Below are positions 24,474 to 32,824 of a DNA stretch of 44,189 bases, in pieces; position 1 is the first letter of the stretch, and each line of letters opens with the position of its first letter. Origin of the DNA: Planctomycetota bacterium (lineage in GTDB: Bacteria; Planctomycetota; UBA1135; GCA-002748355); NCBI GenBank assembly GCA_027021385.1, contig JALUUL010000043.1:1-44189 (forward strand). The letters run 5' to 3'. The notes beneath the pieces are model-generated. The model worked only from the letters and a program-made list of their open reading frames with translations, had not been told where the DNA came from and ran no database searches. A program made the translations under genes and the position numbers.

Positions 24474-26135
24474 ATGAAATCACTCCTCGTCAAGGCGGCG
24501 TTCGCCGCAACCCTGATCTCTCTTTCGGCCGCGGCCCAGGTCTCCAAGGCCGGAGTCGTCGAACGGCTTCGCCTCCCTTCGACCAATCCCGAGAGCTTCG
24601 CGGTCACGGTCGGCCTGGACGGCAGGCCAGCCCGCCTCGAACTCACCCGTTACGAGATCCGGAGCCCCGGATTCCGCCTCCTCGTGCAGGACGCCACCGG
24701 CCTGCATCCGGCGAAGCCAGCGCCCTGCGTGACCTATCGGGGTTCGGTGGCCGGGCTCCCCGGCTCGAGCGTTGCCGCGAGTCTCGTCGCGGGCCGCCTG
24801 AACGCCGTCATCATGCTCCAGGGAGACGAGGTCTACGGCATCGAGCCCGTCGGAGGCGGAGCGCCCCTCTCCGCACACCGGGTCTACCACGCGGGCGACG
24901 CCTTCCCCAACGGGGTCTTCTGCGGCACGAAGGTCCCCTTCATCCCCGCTCCTCGAGGGGGAGGCTCCCTATCCCCGACCGGGACGAAGGTCGCCGAACT
25001 CGCGATCGACGCGGACTACGATTTCTACCAAAAGTTCGGCAGCGTCACGAAGACCCAGAACCAGGTCAATAGCGTCATGAACGCGGTCGACACGATCTAC
25101 AAGAGGGACGTCGGCATCACCTACAAGATCACGGCTTTGATCGTCCGGACCACCAGGGTCTACTCGAGCACGACCAGCATCAGCACCCGGCTCGGACAAT
25201 TCCGCAGCCGGTGGAACTCCACGCATGCTGGAATCAAACGGGACATGGCCCATATCTTCACCGGAGTAGGATCCTTTTCCGGGGTCGTCGGAGTCGCCTA
25301 CGTCGGAGTCGTCTGCTCGACGAGAGTCGCCTATGGGGCATCGAAGGCTTTTTCCCGGTCCTTGACGACGAACGCGGGCCTGGTCTCCCACGAGATGGGA
25401 CACAACTGGGGCGCCGGACACTGCGACAGCCGCGGCAGCGATTGCAAGATCATGTGCTCCCGGCTCGGGGGCTGCGGCAGGAACCTGGCCGCCTTCGGCA
25501 CCGGAAGCCAGGCGAGGATCATCTCCTTCCGCAACAGCCGCAGCTGCCTCGACGACTCCTCCCCGCCCGTCCTGACCGGAATCTCCCCCTCCTCCGTCCA
25601 GGCCCTGGGGCCGACGACCGTGACCCTGACCGGGTCCGGCCTCTCTTCCGTCACGAAGGTCCTCGTCGGAACGATGAACGTGACCTCCTTCTCGAGCTCG
25701 GGACCGACCTCCCTGACCTTCACGGCCCCGATCCCCTCCACGCTCGGGAAGTTCAGTGTTCGGGCCGGAAACAGCCGGGGACTCAGCAACGCCCTGAGCC
25801 TCACTTTCACCGCGACCCATCCCCCGAAACACACGGCCTCGCCGGTCGGGTACCCGAAACTCGTGCCGATCGACTTCGTGATCGGCTCCAAGGCCAAGGG
25901 CCTCTGGGTCCTGATCGTCTCCGGCTCCAAACAGACGATCCCGTTTCTCGGCTACAATCTGCTGAAAAATTTCGCGGTCCTCTCGGGCGGCGGGCTCGAC
26001 GCGGCCGGAATCGCCCGGCTGCGGGTACCCGTCCTGATCAGCCTGAAGGGCCAATACATCTATTCCCAGGCCGCGACCTTCGCGAACCTCAGCTTCGTAG
26101 GCCTTTCGAAGGTCGCTTCCACGCTCGTCTACTGA
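24474..26135 (+). CDS. Secreted M12B-like metalloprotease with TIG domain
   Basis: 553 residues. Signal peptide 1-21 (ending AAAQ). A propeptide-like region (about 25-165) has Cys85 and Cys150 as possible cysteine-switch residues. The reprolysin-type catalytic domain (about 172-358) has the elongated zinc motif HEMGHNWGAGHCD (306-318) and a Met-turn CKIMC about ten residues on (Met327). It is cysteine-rich after the motif, which suggests disulphides. An IPT/TIG domain (about 365-447, LTGISPSSVQALGPTTVTLTG) and a C-terminal beta-rich domain (about 455-553) follow. The tail resembles the C-terminus of the next gene product in its hydrophobic pattern. ATG 24474 is 8 nt after the amidohydrolase stop. 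Confidence 0.85.
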   Translation: MKSLLVKAAFAATLISLSAAAQVSKAGVVERLRLPSTNPESFAVTVGLDGRPARLELTRYEIRSPGFRLLVQDATGLHPAKPAPCVTYRGSVAGLPGSSVAASLVAGRLNAVIMLQGDEVYGIEPVGGGAPLSAHRVYHAGDAFPNGVFCGTKVPFIPAPRGGGSLSPTGTKVAELAIDADYDFYQKFGSVTKTQNQVNSVMNAVDTIYKRDVGITYKITALIVRTTRVYSSTTSISTRLGQFRSRWNSTHAGIKRDMAHIFTGVGSFSGVVGVAYVGVVCSTRVAYGASKAFSRSLTTNAGLVSHEMGHNWGAGHCDSRGSDCKIMCSRLGGCGRNLAAFGTGSQARIISFRNSRSCLDDSSPPVLTGISPSSVQALGPTTVTLTGSGLSSVTKVLVGTMNVTSFSSSGPTSLTFTAPIPSTLGKFSVRAGNSRGLSNALSLTFTATHPPKHTASPVGYPKLVPIDFVIGSKAKGLWVLIVSGSKQTIPFLGYNLLKNFAVLSGGGLDAAGIARLRVPVLISLKGQYIYSQAATFANLSFVGLSKVASTLVY

Positions 26136-26142
26136 CCCCGCA

Positions 26143-26166
26143 GGCCGGAGGACCCCTCCTCCGGCC
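26143..26166 (+). terminator. Perfect 10-bp hairpin after the metalloprotease gene
   Basis: The arms GGCCGGAGGA and TCCTCCGGCC surround a CCCC loop eight bases after the stop codon. No T-run follows, but the stem is perfect and GC-rich, so it is a good candidate terminator or mRNA-stabilising structure in the 133-nt gap. Confidence 0.6.
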
Positions 26167-26268
26167 CGGCCTCCCTCGAGAGGTCCGTCGTCCTGCAAGA
26201 CATGGGTCAGGAACGGAGCGGTTCCATTCCTTCTCCACATTGTCAAATCTCTTCCCGAAAGGACTCCG

Positions 26269-27285
26269 ATGAAAACGATCCTGACTTCGACGGCGCTCGC
26301 CGCCTGCCTGGCCGCCGTTCTCCCATCCCAGACCCGCGTGGTCTACGTTCCGGACAACCAGGCCGGATCCGGATCCTGCAACGTCATCCCGTTCGGAACA
26401 ACGCGCTCTTCCAACACCTGGAAGAACCAGAAGTATCAGACGATCCTGACCACCGCGCAGCTCGGAAAGACTCCCGGGCGGATCTGCGGGCTTGGTTTCG
26501 CCCCCTGCGGCGCGACCCTCCGCTCCTTCGACTCGATCGTCATCAAAATGGACCACATCAAGAGTTCGACCCTTTCAACGACCTTCGCGAACAACCTGAC
26601 CTCGAAGGCCGTCACCGTCCTTTCCGCCAAGAACTACCACTGGTACCAGAAGCCCGGATCCTGGAACCGCATCGGGCTGCAGAAGGACTTCCTCTACATC
26701 CCGGCCCTGGGCAACGTCGTCATCGATATCGAGGTGCGCGGGGCCCACCAGACCGGTTCGGGACTCGGGTTCCGGCGAGGCTCCCTCCAGCGGATCTACG
26801 CCTTCGGCTGGTCGGGAAATCCTCCAGCCACGGGAAGGAGCGGACTCGCCGCCCTCAAGATGGAGGTCATCTTCGACATGGCCGACGCCTGGCTTTACGG
26901 GAAGGGCTGTGCGGGGAGCAACAACCTCGTCCCCGCCCTGGCCTACAGCGCCGCCCCGAAGATCGGGACGGCCTTCAAAGTGCTCCTCTCGAACGCCCCG
27001 ACCCCCGTCGCCCCGGCGATCCTCCTGCTCGGCTTCAGCAACGCCTCGCCGCTCCCCGTCGATCTCGGCAGTGTCGGCGCGGCCGGCTGCAGCCTCTATG
27101 TCCGCCCCGATTTCGGTCTCCCCGCGGCGGCGACCGGAGGTTCGGCCAGCGTCGCCCTCGCGATCCCGAACGACGCGCGACTGGTCTGCGGGCGGTTCTA
27201 CAACCAGTTCTTCGTCGTCGACAGGAAGGCCAACAAGCTCGGCCTCACGGCCTCGAACTACGGCCGCGGCCTGATCGGCCATTGA
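26269..27285 (+). CDS. Secreted protein of unknown function with shared C-terminal domain
   Basis: 338 residues, signal peptide about 1-21 (ending LPSQTRV). No enzyme motif is visible. The N-terminal half (about 25-205) is beta-rich with CNVIPFGTT and RICGLGFAPCG. The C-terminal part (about 208-338) begins LYGKGCAGSNNLVPALAYS, then has SNAPTPVAPAILLLGFSNAS, GAAGCSLYVRPDFGL, IPNDARLVCGRFYNQFFVVD and ends GLIGH. I recall this cysteine-containing layout from large families of secreted planctomycete proteins, but I cannot cite one, so treat it as inference. It sits 133 nt after the M12B protease, beyond a hairpin, and could be an exported surface protein. Start 26269 has AAAGGA upstream. It converges with the ferredoxin gene, with 12 nt between. 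Confidence 0.75.
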   Translation: MKTILTSTALAACLAAVLPSQTRVVYVPDNQAGSGSCNVIPFGTTRSSNTWKNQKYQTILTTAQLGKTPGRICGLGFAPCGATLRSFDSIVIKMDHIKSSTLSTTFANNLTSKAVTVLSAKNYHWYQKPGSWNRIGLQKDFLYIPALGNVVIDIEVRGAHQTGSGLGFRRGSLQRIYAFGWSGNPPATGRSGLAALKMEVIFDMADAWLYGKGCAGSNNLVPALAYSAAPKIGTAFKVLLSNAPTPVAPAILLLGFSNASPLPVDLGSVGAAGCSLYVRPDFGLPAAATGGSASVALAIPNDARLVCGRFYNQFFVVDRKANKLGLTASNYGRGLIGH

Positions 27286-27297
27286 TCCGAGGGCCGC

Positions 27298-27918
27298 TCA
27301 GTCCCGCAGGACGCCCGCCCGGCCGAGGAGGCTGATCGCCCCGGCCGGGCAGGCGGCGACGCAGACCCCGCAACCCGTGCAGCCGGCCTCGACGATCATC
27401 GGCCCGGCGCCCGTCATGTAGATCGCCTCCTCACCCGCAGGACACCAGGAGACGCAGAGGCGGCAGGCCTCACCCCTGATGACGAGGCAACGATCGGCCT
27501 CGAGTCGGGCCAGGCCGAGATCGAGGGATCCGCGGGAGACCGGTCGAAGAGCCCCGGCCTCGCAAGCGGCCGCGCAGGGGAGGGGGTCGGCGCACATCGC
27601 GCAGGGCCGGACCCCGGGTTCGAGGACCGGGTACCCGGGGTCCGCCTCGTCCTCCCTGGCCCTTCGGATCGACCAGGCCGGGCAGGCCCGGAGGCAATCG
27701 TCGCATTTCGTACAGCTCTCGAGGAAGGCCCGGCTCTCGAGCGCCCCCGGAGGATGGACCGTCCAGGCCGAGGGCCGCGGCCGGGCCCCCCGGCCGCGGC
27801 CCTCGGCCAAGCTCTTCCGGGCGTTCTCGACGGTCTCGGCCGCGGCCTCCGCGAAGCGGCGGACCCCGGCGAGGAAAAAGCCGCGGCGGGGGAGCGGTTT
27901 GTCGTCCTTCAGGACCAT
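27298..27918 (-). CDS. Polyferredoxin with four 4Fe-4S clusters, NapG/MauM-like
   Basis: 206 residues with four cysteine motifs: CTKCDDCLRACP (Cys69, 72, 75, 79), a second group at 106, 109, 115 and 119, a third at 144, 152, 155 and 159, and CTGCGVCVAACP (180, 183, 186, 190). This is the layout of NapG/MauM-type electron-transfer proteins. The N-terminus has LPRRGFFLAG (twin Arg at 11-12), a Tat-like signal without a strong hydrophobic core, so export is uncertain. It is expected to shuttle electrons between a quinol or soluble reductase and a terminal enzyme, but no nitrate reductase or partner gene is present. The start overlaps the end of the upstream large membrane-protein gene by 10 nt, so the two are very probably co-translated. 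Confidence 0.87.
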   Translation of the reverse strand: MVLKDDKPLPRRGFFLAGVRRFAEAAAETVENARKSLAEGRGRGARPRPSAWTVHPPGALESRAFLESCTKCDDCLRACPAWSIRRAREDEADPGYPVLEPGVRPCAMCADPLPCAAACEAGALRPVSRGSLDLGLARLEADRCLVIRGEACRLCVSWCPAGEEAIYMTGAGPMIVEAGCTGCGVCVAACPAGAISLLGRAGVLRD

Positions 27919-30900
27919 GAACCCATCCTATCCTCCGCGAAGCCTCCGAGTTCGAAGACGAGTTCTTCCTGGTGACGCAGGTCCTGGAGAAGCAGGGCCG
28001 TCACCGCCCTGGCCGTTTCCAAGCGCCTCCGCCAGGTCTGAGTCTCGGCGAGGAGGCCGGCGGCCAGGCGGGAAGCGGCCTCCACGGGACGGCGGGGGCC
28101 CGCCGCCTCGAAGGCCGCGCAGACCTGCGGGAAGTCCCCGCATCTCCGCCCGAGCGCCTTCCCGAGCTTTCGCCGCTCCGCTCTCCCGATCTCCCCGAGG
28201 TGGGTGAGAGCCTTGCGGAAGCCCCTCCGGGCGGCTCCCCGGGCGACCCGGGTTTCGGGGAGGGCGCCGTCGGGGACCTCCCCCTCCGGGGCGAGGAGCC
28301 ATGCGCGCAACCGCTCCTCCGCCGCGCAGAGGGTCGCGAGGCCGCCCTCGTCGGCGGCGAAGGCGGCCGCCAGGCGGAACTCCTCCTCCCCGCCGAGATC
28401 CTTCCCCTCCAGGAACTTCGCCCGCCCCATCCAGGCCAGACGTCTCGAGGCCGCCTCCCTGCGGGCCTCGAAGTCCCGGCGTTCCCTCGGAGTCGGATCG
28501 AGATCCTCCAGATCCTCGAAGACCGTCCTCCCTCCTTCCCTCCGGGACCAGACCCCGAGATAGAGGGGGTCGGCCCAGGCCAGGAGCTGAAGCCCCTCGA
28601 GCAGGATCGGGCGCTTCATCCTCCGGAGCTTCCGCCGGGCGACCTCGAAGGGGGCGTGCAATTCCCTCCCCCGGGCCTCGACCTTCGGCCGGAGGATGGC
28701 CTTCGCCGAGGCGCCGGCGAGGAGGAAGATGCGTCCGGCCAGCCGGAACCAAACGGCCGCGATCCGGAGCGGAAGCAGGAGGATCCGCCCTCCCTCGAAT
28801 CGACCCCGGTAGGCCCCGAGGGGGTTCACGGTCCGCCGTTCGACCGGAAGCCGGTGCAGGGGACGCGTGCCGAAGATCTCCCGTATCAGGGCCCGGCGAT
28901 CCCTCTCGAAGGCCCGCCGGACCTTGGGCCCGTAGACTTCCTCGATCTCGAGGAGCCATGAGGGATCCGGGTCGAGGACGTGCAAGGCGTGAAAGAAGGC
29001 CCGCGGAGCCTCGAGTCCCCCCCCGGGTTCGACGGGAAGCCCCTCCCCTCCCTCCAGGAGCCTCTCGTGCCTCTCCAGGGCCTCGCTCGATGCCCGGGAA
29101 CGCCGTTCCAGGTCGAGGGCGTGGAGGTCGTAGAGCGAACACAGTCGGTCGACCTTGATCGCCACGGCCTGGGTGCACAGGTCGAACCAGAATCTCGGGC
29201 CGGAGAGGAGGAACCCTCCCGCCGGATCCAAGGCCTGGAGACGGCGGATGTCCTTCCTCCCGAGGCCCAGATGCCGGCGGCGCAGGGCGACGAGGTCCAG
29301 GGAGCCTAGGAACTGCTCCGAACCCTTCGTGTCCGTCGCGTGCAGGGCGGCCGCATCCTGCGCATCGAGGAGGAGGAGCGCGAAGCGCGAGGCCTCGGGA
29401 TCGGGGGGGACCGAGACCGCCCGCCCCCCTCTCAGCCGGGTCAGGGCCTCCGCGACCCGGGCGGCAAGAGCCTCCGCCCCCCCTTCGAATCCGGCGGTCA
29501 CCCTCCGCGCCAAGTCCTCCAGGTCCTCCTTCTCGTATCGCCGACGGACGAGTTCTCCGAGATTCAGGAAGCGGGCTTCCGAGGAACGGAGCAGACGATC
29601 GCCGGCCTCTCCGGCCAGCTTCTTCATCCAGCGGGCCAGGAGGAGCAGGGCCAGGCAGATCGTTCCGACGATCAGGAGGGGAGTCGCGATGAACCTGTCC
29701 AGGAACCTCCCGACCCCGAGACCCTCGAAGGGGAGGAGGACCTCGAAGAGAAGCTTGACGAGCAGGAAGAGCGTTCCGAAGAGCAGGAGGCGGAAAGCGG
29801 GTCGTTGGGTCGACTTGAGCAGGGCGGTCGAGATCCGGTCCAGGATCTGCGGGGCGGTCACGACTCCGGCGAGATCCGCGAATCCGTTCAGGAAGGAGAG
29901 CACCTGCGCCAGGATTTCGCCGGCCCGTCTTCCGGCTCCGACGACCCGTTCCTCCGGGGTCGGGGCCCGTCCGGCCCGGGCGAAGCCGCGCAGACCCGGG
30001 ATTCGCCGAACCAGCGGGAGATCCAGGAGCCCGAGCATCCTGCCGAGCCCTTGCAGGAGATCGGGGCGGAGGAAACGCCGCACGGTCCCTTCCTCGAGGT
30101 CCCGGAGTCGGTCGCAGAGTTCCTCGGCGCGGATCCTCCTTCGGGCCTGTGGAGAAGGGACCTTTCCCTCCGGCTCCTCGGGAGGAGCCCCGCATTGCTT
30201 TTCCAGGAGATCGAGAAGGAAGGGGGCCGCCTCCCTCCGGAGGGAGGCGGGGAGGCGTTCGAAGACCGCGACCGGTGATTCCTTCCGCAGGGCCCCGGGG
30301 GGCTTCCTCTCTCCCTCCCCGGATTCGGATCCGGGTTCGAAGAAGACGATCTCGATGTTCAGGAGGGGGGCGAGATCCGCGACGATCCGGTCCATGCCCC
30401 GGATCGCGAACATGGTCATCCGCAGGAGCCCGACGACAGGACGGAGAAGGCGGACGTACCGGGCATAGAGGGGGAAGCGCAGCAGGCGGACAGCTCGGAG
30501 CAGGAACTCCCAGCCGGCCTCCGTGGAGGGCAGCTCCCGGCCGGCCCCCGAGGGCCCGAGGAAGAGGGCGAAGGGGAGGGCCGGGACGAAGTCCGTCAGG
30601 AAGTGCCGGAGGAACCAGGAGAGCCGATGCGGAGAGAGGGAGAGACGGACCGCGAACTCCCAGAGGAAGAGTCCGCAGATCGCCGTATCCGCCCAGAGGA
30701 TCGGACCGCGGAAGGGGGATTCCTCAGGGAGGAAGAGGTCCAGGACCAGGAGTCCGAGGAGTCCGAGCAAGGCGAAGAAGGTCAGCTTCCCGAACCACCG
30801 GACGGGCCGCGCTCCGAAGACTCTCTCGAGGCGGGCGGCGAGTCGACTCTCGTCGGCCTGGATCCGCAGCCTGCGGGCCAGGCGTCCGAGGGCGCGCCTG

Positions 30901-31373
30901 AGCCTCCGGCCCTCCCTCCGCGGCTCCAGGTCGTCGAGGCGTCCCATCCTGCGAAGCAGGGCGAGGACCCGGGACCGTTCCCGCTCGCAGCGATCGACGC
31001 GCTCCCCGGGCTCCAAGTCCTCGATCTCGGCGAGGAGGAGATGTCCGGATTCGAGCCTCTCCCGGGCCAGCCCCCCCGCGCGCCACGGATCGAGCGCTTC
31101 GAGCGCCCTCCGCTCGAGGAGGAGCGCCTCCTCGGGAAGCGGTCCTTCTTCCTTCCAGAGGGCGGCGAGGACGAGTTCGGGCTCGGAGCCCAGACGCGCC
31201 TCGAGACCGCGAAGAAGCCGTCCGAACTCGGCCTCGCGCAGGGTCCGGAGTCGAGCACGCCCCTCCTCCGTCAAGTAGGTCCCGAGCCGTCGGAGGAACC
31301 ACCCGCGTTCGGCCGACGTCCACCGCCTGCCGGCCAGCCGATCGAACATGGAGGATCCGGGGCCCGCCCTCAT
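27909..31373 (-). CDS. Giant membrane protein with voltage-sensor-like segment
   Basis: 1154 residues from the ATG complementary to 31371-31373; the ATG at 31349 (MFDRLAG) is an alternative, and neither has a good Shine-Dalgarno. Soluble helical N-terminus (1-190). Then four hydrophobic segments at about 194-215, 224-244, 253-272 and 291-322, laid out like S1-S4 of ion-channel voltage sensors: WADTAICGLFLWEFAVRLSL in S2, LTDFVPALPFALFL in S3, and in S4 arginines 293, 296, 299, 305, 308, 311 and 318, mostly three apart. No pore filter (TVGYG-type) follows. Two more helices lie near 525-547 and 560-583. The C-terminal 550 residues are Arg/Glu-rich, helical and unrecognised. It overlaps the ferredoxin gene by 10 nt. 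Conserved function unknown. Confidence 0.7.
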   Translation of the reverse strand: MRAGPGSSMFDRLAGRRWTSAERGWFLRRLGTYLTEEGRARLRTLREAEFGRLLRGLEARLGSEPELVLAALWKEEGPLPEEALLLERRALEALDPWRAGGLARERLESGHLLLAEIEDLEPGERVDRCERERSRVLALLRRMGRLDDLEPRREGRRLRRALGRLARRLRIQADESRLAARLERVFGARPVRWFGKLTFFALLGLLGLLVLDLFLPEESPFRGPILWADTAICGLFLWEFAVRLSLSPHRLSWFLRHFLTDFVPALPFALFLGPSGAGRELPSTEAGWEFLLRAVRLLRFPLYARYVRLLRPVVGLLRMTMFAIRGMDRIVADLAPLLNIEIVFFEPGSESGEGERKPPGALRKESPVAVFERLPASLRREAAPFLLDLLEKQCGAPPEEPEGKVPSPQARRRIRAEELCDRLRDLEEGTVRRFLRPDLLQGLGRMLGLLDLPLVRRIPGLRGFARAGRAPTPEERVVGAGRRAGEILAQVLSFLNGFADLAGVVTAPQILDRISTALLKSTQRPAFRLLLFGTLFLLVKLLFEVLLPFEGLGVGRFLDRFIATPLLIVGTICLALLLLARWMKKLAGEAGDRLLRSSEARFLNLGELVRRRYEKEDLEDLARRVTAGFEGGAEALAARVAEALTRLRGGRAVSVPPDPEASRFALLLLDAQDAAALHATDTKGSEQFLGSLDLVALRRRHLGLGRKDIRRLQALDPAGGFLLSGPRFWFDLCTQAVAIKVDRLCSLYDLHALDLERRSRASSEALERHERLLEGGEGLPVEPGGGLEAPRAFFHALHVLDPDPSWLLEIEEVYGPKVRRAFERDRRALIREIFGTRPLHRLPVERRTVNPLGAYRGRFEGGRILLLPLRIAAVWFRLAGRIFLLAGASAKAILRPKVEARGRELHAPFEVARRKLRRMKRPILLEGLQLLAWADPLYLGVWSRREGGRTVFEDLEDLDPTPRERRDFEARREAASRRLAWMGRAKFLEGKDLGGEEEFRLAAAFAADEGGLATLCAAEERLRAWLLAPEGEVPDGALPETRVARGAARRGFRKALTHLGEIGRAERRKLGKALGRRCGDFPQVCAAFEAAGPRRPVEAASRLAAGLLAETQTWRRRLETARAVTALLLQDLRHQEELVFELGGFAEDRMGSWS

Positions 31374-31422
31374 GCCGGGGATTCTAAGGGGGGGAGGGAA
31401 GCGGGGCCCCCCGGGAGAGGAG

Positions 31423-31497
31423 TGGAGCCTGAGATCGGATTTGAACCGATGACCTGCGCATTACGAATGCGCTGCTCTACCACTGAGCTACTCAGGC
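31423..31497 (-). tRNA. tRNA-Thr (anticodon CGT)
   Basis: On the minus strand the 75 bases fold as a cloverleaf. The acceptor arms GCCTGAG/CTCAGGC are perfectly paired, with a D arm GCTC-GAGC, an anticodon stem GCGCA/TGCGC around a TTCGTAA loop (CGT anticodon), and a T arm ATCGG-TTCAAAT-CCGAT. CCA is encoded at the 3' end (31423-31425). The CGT anticodon reads threonine codon ACG. It lies between cinA (upstream) and the giant membrane-protein gene, all on the same strand. Confidence 0.97.
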
Positions 31498-31523
31498 GCG
31501 GACCCCCGCGGACAGGGGCGGGA

Positions 31524-31553
31524 ACGATAGCGTCCGCTTCGCTCGCGGGTCAA
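31524..31553 (-). promoter_or_regulatory. Candidate sigma-70-type promoter for tRNA-Thr
   Basis: On the minus strand, TTGACC and TATCGT are separated by 18 nt, with the -10 box 26 nt upstream of the tRNA. The -35 box overlaps the cinA stop codon (31550-31552). It is a reasonable match to the consensus; I saw no better candidate elsewhere in the window. Confidence 0.45.
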
Positions 31554-32824
31554 GCCGGAGAGGGGGACCCGCAGGCTTTCCAGAGGGCCAGCAGGAGGTC
31601 CGTCGCCGCCCTCTCCCGGATGCGGTTCCTGCCGAGATCCCCGTAACGCCGCTCGTATACCCGGAGTTCCCCCTCGAATAGGGTCGCGATCCAGACGAGT
31701 CCGACGGGTTTTTCGGGACTCCCCCCGCCGGGACCCGCGATGCCGGTCGTCGCTCCGCAGAGTCTCGCTCCGCTCCTGGCGGCGAGGCCGCGGACCATGG
31801 CCTCCGCGCAGGCGCGCGAAACCGCCCCCTCCCGTTCCAGGAGGTCCGCCGGGACTCCCAACCTCTCCTTCTTGGATTCATTCGCGTAGCAGACGATTGC
31901 CTCCCGGAAGACCCCGGAGATCCCGGGAACGGAGGTGAGCCTCGCGGCCGCCGCCCCGCCGGTGCAGGATTCGGCCAGAGCCAGGTCGATCCCCTTCTCG
32001 AGGAGCCGTTCGCCGAGGAAATCCTCGATCTCTCCCCCGCCCCGCCCGAGGAACCACCGTTCCCCGATCTTCCGGATCTCGGATGCCTCGCGCTCCAGGG
32101 CCGCGGTCGTCTCCGCTTCATCGGCCCCCTCCAGGTTCAGGGTGATCCGGATCAACCCGTAGGAAGCGGTCGAACCGACCCGGACCCTCCGCCCTTCGAC
32201 GAGGTAGGGAGCCAGGAGCCCCCCGATTTCGCTCTCCGAGACGCCGGCGAAGGCGAGGGTCTCCTGCATCCTCCGCCTCCCGGTCGCCGGAAGCCTCGGC
32301 CGCACTTCCCGCTCGAACATCCTCCTCGCCTCGAGAGGTACCCCCGGCAGCACGAAGAGTTCGACCGGACCTGCGGTCCCCTTCCTGACCAGGCGGAATC
32401 CCGGAGCGGTTCCTACCTCGTTCGGAAGGACCTCGGCACCTTCGGGAAACCAGGCCTGCAACCGGTTCGATTCCGGCGCACGAAGGCCCCGAACCTTTTC
32501 AAACCGGTTCCGGATCCCTGTCCAGGCGTCCTCGTCGAAGACCAGGGGACGGTCCGCCCAGGCGGCCACGGCGTTCCTCGTTCTGTCGTCGAGCGTGGGT
32601 CCGAGCCCCCCTGTCATGACGACGAGAGGGGCCCTGGAAGCGCAGAACTCGAGGCCCTCGACGATCTCGGCCACCGGGTCCCCGATGAAAACGGCCGCCC
32701 CGAGTTCGAAGCCGCAACCTCCGAGGGCGCGGGCCAGGAAGGTCAGATTCCGGTCCCGGACCCTCCCGTCCAGGAGCTCATCCCCAATCGCGAGGAAGGC
32801 GGCCCTCCTCCGCGAATCAGCCAT
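31550..32824 (-). CDS. cinA: CinA: nicotinamide-nucleotide amidase with N-terminal MoaB-like domain
   Basis: Nucleotide-recycling enzyme that hydrolyses nicotinamide mononucleotide to nicotinic acid mononucleotide in its C-terminal domain, with an ADP-ribose-type pyrophosphatase domain at the N-terminus. 424 residues. The N-terminal MoaB-like domain starts AAFLAIGDELLDGRVRDRN, with MTGGLGPTLDDRTRNAVA (about 71-88), then LPGVPLEARRMFE. The C-terminal PncC domain (about 263-420) has LALAESCTGGAAAARLTSV (catalytic Ser in ESCTGG), CYANESKKERLGV, GAVSRACAEAM and TGIAGPGGGSPEKPVG. Full length. Its start overlaps the tatC stop by 8 nt, so it is translationally coupled to tatC. The stop lies in the tRNA promoter region. 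Confidence 0.95.
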   Translation of the reverse strand: MADSRRRAAFLAIGDELLDGRVRDRNLTFLARALGGCGFELGAAVFIGDPVAEIVEGLEFCASRAPLVVMTGGLGPTLDDRTRNAVAAWADRPLVFDEDAWTGIRNRFEKVRGLRAPESNRLQAWFPEGAEVLPNEVGTAPGFRLVRKGTAGPVELFVLPGVPLEARRMFEREVRPRLPATGRRRMQETLAFAGVSESEIGGLLAPYLVEGRRVRVGSTASYGLIRITLNLEGADEAETTAALEREASEIRKIGERWFLGRGGGEIEDFLGERLLEKGIDLALAESCTGGAAAARLTSVPGISGVFREAIVCYANESKKERLGVPADLLEREGAVSRACAEAMVRGLAARSGARLCGATTGIAGPGGGSPEKPVGLVWIATLFEGELRVYERRYGDLGRNRIRERAATDLLLALWKACGSPSPA

